A stretch of DNA of 14,065 nucleotides from Candidatus Hydrogenedentota bacterium (GTDB lineage Bacteria; Hydrogenedentota; Hydrogenedentia; Hydrogenedentales; CAITNO01). The DNA lies in the NCBI GenBank assembly GCA_011046175.1, contig DSBB01000244.1, positions 1 to 14,065 of the forward strand. Direction: 5' to 3'. The notes under the pieces were generated by a model. That model saw nothing but the letters and a program-made list of their open reading frames with translations. It ran no database searches and was not told the origin of the DNA. Positions 1 to 5,572 of the stretch are shown here, one piece after another. The number at the start of each line of letters is the position of its first letter. Within the stretch, counting starts at the first letter, position 1. A program made the position numbers and the translations under genes.

Positions 1-2
1 AC

Positions 3-353
3 GCCCACGCGATCAAACACTTGTATCAGTACACCTATGACGACGCGGACAATATGACCCAGTATTGGCGGTATGACACGTCCACGCAGCTGTTCGACAC
101 GTGGGACTACACGTACAACGCGGGCAATGAGCAGGTGTCCATGACGTTGAACCAGGGCGCGGCGGAGACGCGCACTTATGACGGCTGGGGGCGGCTGGCG
201 ACGCGTGCGCAGGGCGGCTACAGCGCGGCGTACGCTTATCGCTACGGCGACCGGTTGTATCAGGTTACGTCGGATTTCCCGGGCGAGAGCAACAGCCCCG
301 TGTATGGAAAATTCAGGGACAGACTACGGAATTCACGCGGATTGACATTTTGA
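3..353 (+). CDS. RHS/YD-repeat protein fragment, open at the left edge and cut off on the right
   Basis: The reading frame is already open at the first bases of the window, so the true start lies to the left. The translation shows typical RHS/YD repeats: YTYDDADNM near the start, WDYTYNAGNE, RTYDGWGRL and YAYRYGDRL, spaced about 20-30 residues apart. RHS proteins are large secreted or surface shells, often toxin-bearing; a fragment this short cannot show which kind. The YD-like pattern holds to about position 305 (PVYG). The last 15 or so codons are unlike RHS and coincide with an inserted palindromic sequence starting near 310, so the stop at 351-353 appears to lie in foreign DNA. RHS repeats resume about 200 bases later in another frame. 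RHS identity is good; the claim that this is a broken gene is inference from the frame change. Confidence 0.7.
   Translation, partial: AHAIKHLYQYTYDDADNMTQYWRYDTSTQLFDTWDYTYNAGNEQVSMTLNQGAAETRTYDGWGRLATRAQGGYSAAYAYRYGDRLYQVTSDFPGESNSPVYGKFRDRLRNSRGLTF
310..333. repeat. Short palindrome-bounded scar, probable transposon-end remnant
   Basis: AATTC at 310-314 is mirrored by GAATT at 329-333, around a GGGACAGACTAC core. Similar GGGACAGAC cores between AATTC/GAATT ends are, from memory, common beside IS200/REP-type (Y1 transposase) genes in environmental genomes; that is recall, not a search. The RHS reading frame breaks exactly here, which supports an insertion or recombination scar. Confidence 0.4.
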
Positions 354-370
354 ATGTTTTGTGGTAAGGT
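342..370 (+). promoter_or_regulatory. Candidate sigma70-type promoter inside the insertion scar
   Basis: A perfect TTGACA at 342-347 is followed after 17 bases by TAAGGT at 365-370, a weak -10 element. An ATG lies 6 bases downstream at 377. The spacing is ideal but the -10 matches poorly. It could be the leftover promoter of a lost transposase gene, and might still drive transcription across the RHS and GH18 debris. Confidence 0.3.
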
Positions 371-376
371 ATTTTC

Positions 377-808
377 ATGATGGAATTGGTTGCTGGGACA
401 TATTGTGCGTCGCGAAAGCGGGTACAGACACCGGCGCGAGGTGGGGCGTGTGGTGCAAGCGAAACGGTATGTGCCGCGCCGTATGCCAGTCCCCGTTTTC
501 GGCAGTACACGCATCCGAACGGGATGCGCACGGAGTATGATTATGACGCCTGGCATCGGTTGATCGGGATTTATCATAAGGACGCAAGCACGGAGGATGT
601 GCTGGACAGCTTCGCGTATACGCTGACCGACGGCAATGAAATCTCGCGGATTGACCATGCGGACGGCGCGCAGGAGTTCGGGGGACATGATCACTTAATT
701 CATGGTCAGAATCCGTCAAGCGCTACCTCTTTGCAGGTTGATGGAATTAAGTATCATGTCCCCCGAACTCCCCAACTGGGGAGAAAACGATGTTGCGCTG
801 AAACTTGA
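377..808 (+). pseudogene. Second RHS/YD-repeat fragment in a shifted frame, bounded by scars
   Basis: This frame is open from 377 to the TGA at 806-808. Residues 1-40 or so are Arg/Ala-rich and unlike RHS. From about position 500 a clear RHS stretch appears (YTHPNGMRTEYDYDAWHRL, then SFAYTLTDGNEISRI and HADG), ending near 672. The last 45 codons read through a large inverted repeat (673-771) and are not protein-like. The RHS register differs from the fragment at 3-353, so the two cannot form one protein without a frame change. The piece may be the rest of the same gene split by an insertion, or part of a different RHS copy joined by recombination. It has no ribosome binding site, signal peptide or C-terminal toxin domain. 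Confidence 0.6.
673..771. repeat. REP/MITE-like long inverted repeat with an adjoining small hairpin
   Basis: The left arm at 673-701 and right arm at 744-771 are reverse complements over about 28 bases with only one extra base in the left arm. The core is GGGGGACATGAT, paired with ATCATGTCCCCC. They flank a 42-base centre. The arms carry GAATTAAGT and GTCCCCC, which I associate with ends next to Y1/REP-associated transposases; this is recall only. Immediately after, CTCCCC-AACT-GGGGAG at 768-783 makes a perfect 6-bp stem overlapping the right arm. The element lies exactly between the end of RHS similarity and the headless GH18 gene. It encodes no transposase, so at most it is a non-autonomous element or a scar. 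Confidence 0.7.
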
Positions 809-1563
809 CGGGCGGTTTTCCGGAAGCGGGCATTGCCGCGCTTCCCGTGGCGCGTTTTCAGGCGATTAAACGGAAACACGACGTACGCATTCATCTTTGC
901 TTCGGCGGCTGGGGACGTTCCAACGGCTTTTCGGAGATGACCAGTAATGTGGAAAAGCGCAGGAGATTTATTGACGCGCTCCTTCAGTGGTGTCTCAACA
1001 ACGGGTTTGACGGCGCGGATTATGATTGGGAGTTTCCCGCGAACAGGGAGGAACACAGCGCATACAGCAAATTATTGCGGGAGACAGCGGCGGCGTTCCA
1101 TCCGCACGGGCTTCGAGTTGCCGTCGCGCTTGGCCACACCCGGCAGCTTGACCAGGCGGCGTATGATGCTGTCAACGCCATCCACCTGATGACCTACGAC
1201 ATGGGCGCGCGCCACGCCACCGAACGGGCCGCGGCGGCGGCGTTGAGGCGCCTTGTTCGGTCGGGCGCGTTAAAAGAAAAAATAGTGTTGGGCGTTCCCT
1301 TTTATGGACGCAAGATGGACGACCGGGACGCCGCCATGGCGTACAACAACATAGTGAGTCAGTTCGCGCCGCGGCCCGATGAAGACGAGGCAGGCGGCTT
1401 CTACTTTAACAACATCGAGACCATTCGGCGAAAAACTCGGTATGCGCTGGAGCAGGGGCTGGCGGGTGTGATGATTTGGGAACTCAGCATGGACGCGGAT
1501 GATGAAACGTCTCTTTTGAGAGCCGTTCAAGAGGAACACCGCAAAAGAGGAATGGCCCGCTGA
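805..1563 (+). CDS. Glycoside hydrolase family 18 (chitinase-like) domain, N-terminally truncated
   Basis: GH18 enzymes hydrolyse chitin or related N-acetylglucosamine polymers through a TIM barrel. The signature motifs are present: CFGGWG (the SxGG-type strand 3, residues about 32-37), DGADYDWE (the DxxDxDxE catalytic motif of strand 4, with the general-acid Glu kept), LMTYDMG (strand 6), GVPFYGR, and GVMIWELSMD (strand 8 Trp). At 252 residues it is short. It begins directly before strand 3, so strands 1-2 and any signal peptide are missing. An in-frame TGA at 799-801 blocks extension, and the first available start is a TTG at 805 without a convincing ribosome binding site. A REP-like palindrome ends about 30 bases upstream. 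I read this as the surviving 3' part of a chitinase or spore-coat-type GH18 gene; whether it is expressed is doubtful. It converges on the - strand gene ending at 1607. Confidence 0.8.
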   Translation: MTGGFPEAGIAALPVARFQAIKRKHDVRIHLCFGGWGRSNGFSEMTSNVEKRRRFIDALLQWCLNNGFDGADYDWEFPANREEHSAYSKLLRETAAAFHPHGLRVAVALGHTRQLDQAAYDAVNAIHLMTYDMGARHATERAAAAALRRLVRSGALKEKIVLGVPFYGRKMDDRDAAMAYNNIVSQFAPRPDEDEAGGFYFNNIETIRRKTRYALEQGLAGVMIWELSMDADDETSLLRAVQEEHRKRGMAR

Positions 1564-1606
1564 TACGTTTTCCTGCTTCCGCGTTGCGGGCGAATCTTGC
1601 GCGCCA

Positions 1607-2749
1607 TTATTGGAAAGCAACGGTGATTTCCCGTTTTACGCATCGGGTAACTTCGATCTTTCTGCCGTTGATTATTTGTTCCGTAATTCGATCAGTGAAG
1701 TCAGCCATGGAACCGTGGTATTCAACTGCCAGGCGCGCCAACGTTTCCGTAAACAGGAGGGTTTCCACATCATACGTGTGAGGGACTTCTTGAATAATCC
1801 GTATAAGCCCAGACAAGTCATCTCGGGTTGACGGGTTTGTAACCTCCATAAGAACGCGTCCCTCGTCTTCAAGCGACAACATGGTGAGCACGACAGCCGT
1901 GATAAAGTCACCGGTCAGTTTTGCGCAGGCGTCTTGCACCGCTTGTTTGCCGCCGTCAAGGGGTTCCATGCTTTGCACAACGGCCTGTGAGGTCATAAGA
2001 TCGGTCATTTTTCCGTCATGACCGGCAAAGACGCGCAGGGTGGCCGTCGCACGGTTGCGCAACATGTTCGAGTCAAGATGCAATGGTTCATGGGTTGTGG
2101 TTACTTGACCGATAACAACCACGTCTTCCTGGTTGGCTCGGGCGAATGCGGCGCCTTCCGACACATCGCCGTTGATAATATCCACCAATCGCACCATGTC
2201 AAAATGTGTCATCAAATCGTGGATGCCGTTAATCTCGAATTTGAAGTCTTTAAGGCGTTCTCGAAACACGCCCTCGGCTATGTCGAAGGTGGGGCCGCCC
2301 GCGTATGACTCCTCTCCGATATATTCGGCAATAAGCACCAGAATGGATGGAAGCCGCGGCAGCCGCGGCAGCATAATGGTTGCAACGTCACGGCGTAATG
2401 GACGTTCCAGAACGTATGCGTCTATTTCCACTTCCGTCGTCTGACCGATTACGTCGCTGCGCAGTATGTCGTAACGTTGAAAATAGTTCGAGGTCTGCCG
2501 CAACATGCCCCGGAACGGCGCCATGTCCTCGGCGTTCGTCATCGAATGCAAAATATCCACCATAACCTGCTGCTGGGCGTCCTCAATGGCAAGCCGGCGG
2601 GCGGTAAGCCCAACGCCTTCGGCATACCCCTTCATCCGAACAGTGAAGGTGGTTTCCGCACAGGCGACAAGGGGCGGAATGATGAGAAAGAAAGGAATCA
2701 GCGGCATAATGCCGGGTTTTTGGAGAAGCGTTTGAAGGCGATAACACAT
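1607..2749 (-). CDS. FlgT-like exported protein, probable lipoprotein
   Basis: This is a 380-residue envelope protein. The N-terminus has basic residues (R4, K11), a hydrophobic stretch (residues 15-29) and a lipobox L-V-A-C with Cys30, followed by Ala, suggesting a lipoprotein sorted to the outer membrane; cleavage after Cys-Ala by signal peptidase I is the alternative. Residues about 33-125 resemble a FlgT/LPP20-type N-terminal domain (GYAEGVGLTARRLAIEDA, the Gly-Ala...Ala-Arg...Ala..Asp-Ala pattern). The next part, about 130-260, resembles the FlgT-middle/CsgG/TolB-N fold (LPSILVLIAEY; later EDVVVIGQV). The final 120 residues match nothing I know. It is the last gene of the operon, starting 9 bases after the peptidase gene. 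The inner Met15 would leave no positive n-region, so the upstream ATG is preferred. FlgT supports the flagellar basal body in some bacteria, but no flagellar gene is nearby. The fold assignment is by pattern only. Confidence 0.55.
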   Translation of the reverse strand: MCYRLQTLLQKPGIMPLIPFFLIIPPLVACAETTFTVRMKGYAEGVGLTARRLAIEDAQQQVMVDILHSMTNAEDMAPFRGMLRQTSNYFQRYDILRSDVIGQTTEVEIDAYVLERPLRRDVATIMLPRLPRLPSILVLIAEYIGEESYAGGPTFDIAEGVFRERLKDFKFEINGIHDLMTHFDMVRLVDIINGDVSEGAAFARANQEDVVVIGQVTTTHEPLHLDSNMLRNRATATLRVFAGHDGKMTDLMTSQAVVQSMEPLDGGKQAVQDACAKLTGDFITAVVLTMLSLEDEGRVLMEVTNPSTRDDLSGLIRIIQEVPHTYDVETLLFTETLARLAVEYHGSMADFTDRITEQIINGRKIEVTRCVKREITVAFQ

Positions 2750-2758
2750 GGGTGTCCG

Positions 2759-3457
2759 TTAATTGCGGCTTCGGGCAAGAAGCAGCAGGCGAAGCAGTTG
2801 CAGAATAGCCACTGCCGCTGCTGCGACGTAGGTGAGGGCCGCCGCGTTTAACACTTTGCGCACACCCGACAATTCCTCCGCGCTGAGAAGGCCGCCGGCC
2901 GCAAGCGCCTTTACGGCTCGGCGACTCGCGTCAAACTCCACCGGAAGCGTTACCAGCGTAAATGCCACGGCGGCGCTGAAGAGCCAGATTCCCAGATTGA
3001 TTAGCAAACCGGAAACGGTGGAATTAAAAAAAATTCCGATTAGAATAAGAGGAAACGCCAGTGTTGAACCCAGCGAAGATATGGGATACATAAAATGGCG
3101 CAGCCGCATGGGCGCATAGTTTTGCGCGGCTTGAAGGGCATGGCCCGCTTCGTGGGCTGCAATACCCACGGCGGCAATGGAATTTCCCGCATATACGTCA
3201 CGAGAAAGTCGTAGTGTGTTTTTCACCGGATCGTAATGATCGGTCATCTGCCCCGGAATGGGTTCTATTGCGACGGCAAGCGCCCCTGCCGCCCGCAATA
3301 TGTTCTCGGCCGTCTCCACGCCGGTTAGCCCGTTGCGCGTCGGCACACGCGCATATCGCTGATACGCGGACTTTACGCGCATCTGCGCCCATATCGCTAT
3401 GATGATTGCGGGAATCATCAACAGACAAGACGGATGTAACATGTAAAAGAAAGGCAT
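2759..3457 (-). CDS. YugP-type membrane zinc metallopeptidase (Peptidase_Mx, HEXXH)
   Basis: This 232-residue integral membrane protein matches the YugP/Zn-dependent neutral protease family in size and motifs. An N-terminal membrane segment (residues about 8-24) is followed by a cytoplasm- or periplasm-facing part, then HEAGHALQ with zinc ligands His102 and His106 and catalytic Glu103. Two or three further membrane segments follow (about 128-172 and 208-228). LPVEFDASRRA carries Glu174, the likely third zinc ligand of this family. The GVETAENILRAAG and NTLRLSRDVYAGNSIAAVGIAAHE stretches are also family-typical. Natural substrates of the family are unknown to me. The ATG overlaps the stop of the bactofilin gene by one base (TAATG), pointing to translational coupling. 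It is more likely to act on envelope or membrane proteins close to the bactofilin than on cytosolic targets, but that is inference. Confidence 0.88.
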   Translation of the reverse strand: MPFFYMLHPSCLLMIPAIIIAIWAQMRVKSAYQRYARVPTRNGLTGVETAENILRAAGALAVAIEPIPGQMTDHYDPVKNTLRLSRDVYAGNSIAAVGIAAHEAGHALQAAQNYAPMRLRHFMYPISSLGSTLAFPLILIGIFFNSTVSGLLINLGIWLFSAAVAFTLVTLPVEFDASRRAVKALAAGGLLSAEELSGVRKVLNAAALTYVAAAAVAILQLLRLLLLARSRN

Positions 3458-4170
3458 TAATTCGTCTCGTTTTTTTCCGATGGCGCGCCTTCACGTTGCG
3501 ACGGCGAACGCATGATGCAGCGTCCGGTCAGCTGAGCGCCTTCATCCATCGAAAAAACGCGCGCCTTGATGTCTCCGTTGACAACGCCGCCCGCCTCGAT
3601 GCGCAATGCGCCGGGGGTGGTTGCGTTGCCGTCAATACGGCCCGCAATGCGCAGTTGTTTTCCGGCCACCGCGTCGGAGGAAAGACGACCGGACGGCGCC
3701 ACAATCAGATTGTCGGAACATTCCACCTTGCCTTCAACCATTCCTTCAACCTGGCACGTGTCCGCGCGCACATTGCCGGTCACCAGTGCGGTTTTGCCGA
3801 GAAACAGAACGCCGTCCACGGTTACATTGCCGTCTATACGACCGTTGACTTCGGTTTCGGAACCGCCTGTCAGAGAACCCTCGATGATAACTCCGTCCGG
3901 AATATACATCTTCTGGGTTTTGGTGGATCGCGCCCGAATCAAAGCAATGTCGTCGGCGCTGCGTTGCGCCAGAGACGACTTGGAGGCCGGCGCATGAGTT
4001 GACCCGCGCCCGCTCTGCAAGGCGTCGTTGAAACGACCGCTCAGCCGGGAAAACAAACCGGTGTTCTTGGCTTCATTCAGCTTCTTGAAATCCTTGTCGG
4101 CGGTTACGCCGGAACCTGCGGGGCGGTTCGTAGTCGGGGGGGGCGTTTTCTTTTCGTTTTCTTGATTCAT
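3457..4170 (-). CDS. Bactofilin-family polymer-forming cytoskeletal protein
   Basis: Bactofilins form nucleotide-independent beta-helical filaments that scaffold cell-shape, stalk or chromosome-positioning proteins at the inner membrane. Residues about 88-212 carry the bactofilin core: repeating Gly/Val/Ile turns such as GVIIEGSL, TEVNGRIDGNVTVDG, GNVRAD, GMVEGKV, RIAGRIDGNA and GVVNGDIKA. Before it lies an unusually long, polar, basic/Pro-rich N-terminal tail (about 87 residues), and after it a short charged tail. The family is often 110-200 residues, so 237 is on the long side because of that tail, which could be a membrane- or partner-binding segment. The gene starts 2 bases after the ParA-like ATPase stop and shares one base with the peptidase gene. 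ParA partners are known for the Myxococcus BacNOP/PadC scaffold, so the neighbour is meaningful. Confidence 0.9.
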   Translation of the reverse strand: MNQENEKKTPPPTTNRPAGSGVTADKDFKKLNEAKNTGLFSRLSGRFNDALQSGRGSTHAPASKSSLAQRSADDIALIRARSTKTQKMYIPDGVIIEGSLTGGSETEVNGRIDGNVTVDGVLFLGKTALVTGNVRADTCQVEGMVEGKVECSDNLIVAPSGRLSSDAVAGKQLRIAGRIDGNATTPGALRIEAGGVVNGDIKARVFSMDEGAQLTGRCIMRSPSQREGAPSEKNETN

Positions 4171-4172
4171 GG

Positions 4173-5114
4173 TTAAAAGTATCCTAATCTATTGGCCATG
4201 TCAGCGATACAGGCGCTTATCTTACGATGCGGCTGTCCTATCACAAAGGGCATGCCTGAGTTTACAGCCTCTGACACGTGCTGATCAAAGTACAGATGCC
4301 CAAGCAACTCCGGTTCTATCATAAGATGTTGCCGCACATGCTTGCTCAATATGTTGGCGGCAATCTTGGCTTCGTAAACATTGGCCGCCTTGTTCACCAC
4401 AATACGCGGCCGCATCGAACGGGCAAGCGCGCTCATCTCTTCAATCACTTGCTCGCGCGTCTCGTCCTCAAGCGCATGGCTCTCGCGTACACACGCAATA
4501 AATTCGGAAAGGCTTTCACAACGTTTCAACAAAAGCCCTACTTCCGCTGAATTATAAAACCGAGTCACCCTCCGAAACAAGGCCGCGCGCAAAAATTTGA
4601 ACGCATTGTCTATGCTGGTGCGCTCGGGCGTAATGACCAGAACCCCGCTGTCCGCAGCCAAAAGAAAAAAATCAAGCGTATTAAGATGCGCTCCGGCGTC
4701 CAAGTCAACCAATACCAGATCGGCGCCAAGTTTGCGAAGCTCCCGGATCAAAGCCACCTTCAATTGATACCGGGGATTGGCCACATCCAGTAAACCGGAC
4801 GTGCCGGGAATAAGACGCAAATTCTCATAAGCCGTGTCGCGGATAACATATTCGAGACTCTTGGCGCCCTTTTGATAAAAAAAGTCGTCAAGGCGCGTAT
4901 CGCATTCCACTCCGAGCACGGTCTCCACATTGGAACAACTCAGATCAGCGTCCAGCAGCACTGTGCGCCAGCCGCGTCGCGCTATTTCGATGGCGAGGTT
5001 CACCGCAAAACAGGTTTTGCCCACCCCGCCCTTGCCGCCGCCAATCACAAGGATATCCGAACCCGCGGCGGGCATGTGTTGTTCTTCAATCAGATGCACA
5101 CCATACTCTCCCAT
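4173..5114 (-). CDS. ParA/MinD/FlhG-like P-loop ATPase
   Basis: This is a deviant Walker A ATPase of the ParA/MinD superfamily, which positions cargo by ATP-driven dimerisation on DNA or membrane. Visible motifs are GGGKGGVGKT at residues 25-34 (with the signature second Lys), VLLDADLSCSN at about 52-62, and LVDLDAGAHLN at about 135-145. ITPERTSIDNAFKFLR and RIVVNKA are typical of FlhG/YlxH and MinD-like proteins. I see no obvious amphipathic MinD-type C-terminal helix. The ATG at 5114 lacks a Shine-Dalgarno; a GGGAGAG sits just inside the gene and would serve a GTG at 5099 (codon 6), so the true start may be 5099. It opens the four-gene operon. Its cargo could be the bactofilin scaffold or the FlgT-like lipoprotein complex; no ParB-like partner or parS-like site was seen. 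Confidence 0.88.
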   Translation of the reverse strand: MGEYGVHLIEEQHMPAAGSDILVIGGGKGGVGKTCFAVNLAIEIARRGWRTVLLDADLSCSNVETVLGVECDTRLDDFFYQKGAKSLEYVIRDTAYENLRLIPGTSGLLDVANPRYQLKVALIRELRKLGADLVLVDLDAGAHLNTLDFFLLAADSGVLVITPERTSIDNAFKFLRAALFRRVTRFYNSAEVGLLLKRCESLSEFIACVRESHALEDETREQVIEEMSALARSMRPRIVVNKAANVYEAKIAANILSKHVRQHLMIEPELLGHLYFDQHVSEAVNSGMPFVIGQPHRKISACIADMANRLGYF

Positions 5115-5143
5115 CTATAATAGCGATAACAATATAGTCTATC

Positions 5144-5173
5144 ATTTTGCAACAAATACACACTCATTGTCAA
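5144..5173 (-). promoter_or_regulatory. Candidate promoter of the ParA-bactofilin operon
   Basis: On the - strand a perfect TTGACA (5168-5173) is followed after 18 bases by CAAAAT (5144-5149). A leader of about 25 bases would then precede the ATG at 5114. The -35 is strong and the -10 is only fair; AT-rich alternatives lie between. The rest of 5115-5330 shows only short palindromes such as GAAGA-GAG-TCTTC (5195-5207). Confidence 0.4.
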
Positions 5174-5332
5174 GTATTTCTATTCCCAAAAGTTGAAGAG
5201 AGTCTTCTCATGTAACATGAATGAGATTTCCTGTTGTCGCAATGCCGATGCCGGAACCTTCTGGCTGGTCGCACATTATGCCCTGATGTGGAGGTTGCCA
5301 GCAACCCAGACAGCATGTAATGACCAAAAATC

Positions 5333-5422
5333 TTCCATCCTTCCGAAAGCAGGAATCCAAGGCCATACTTACAGCGTATCCGCCACTTTCTGGATTCCCG
5401 CCTTCGCGGGAATGGAATGACA
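5333..5422. repeat. Dispersed palindromic repeat (GGATTCCCGC...GCGGGAAT type)
   Basis: ATTCCCGC-CTTC-GCGGGAAT at 5394-5413 is a perfect 8-bp stem with a 4-base loop. A decayed inverted copy lies on its left: 5343-5359 pairs with 5391-5407 at about 14 of 17 positions (CAGGAATCCA against TGGATTCCCG). This matches a very widespread intergenic repeat type built of two facing GGATTCCCGC/GCGGGAAT hairpins. It lies between the operon promoter and the terminator of the acyl-CoA dehydrogenase gene, with no coding sequence in 5115-5572. Confidence 0.75.
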
Positions 5423-5508
5423 GTCGCTTCTGGGCATGCAACGGCTTCAACTTTTTATGCTTGCCGGGTAGTTACAGGAGTTCTCGTATTTTGTCGCGCA
5501 TTTGCCGG

Positions 5509-5545
5509 AAAACAAAAATCGGGAGCCGCCAAAAAGCGACTCCCG
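5509..5545 (-). terminator. Rho-independent terminator of the acyl-CoA dehydrogenase gene
   Basis: On the - strand CGGGAGTCGC (5536-5545) pairs with GCGGCTCCCG (5520-5529), a 10-bp stem with one G-U pair and a TTTTTG loop. A T-rich tail, ATTTTTGTTTT (5509-5519), follows. It starts about 28 bases after the stop of the gene ending at 5573. This is a textbook intrinsic terminator and suggests that the gene ends its transcript here. Confidence 0.9.
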
Positions 5546-5572
5546 TGGTGTTCTTTTTGATGCGTTTACCGA

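Noticed and set aside
5193..5450. Short open frames on both strands across the palindromic repeat
   Set aside because: Their translations are simply the known read-through of the dispersed GGATTCCCGC-type repeat, not proteins.
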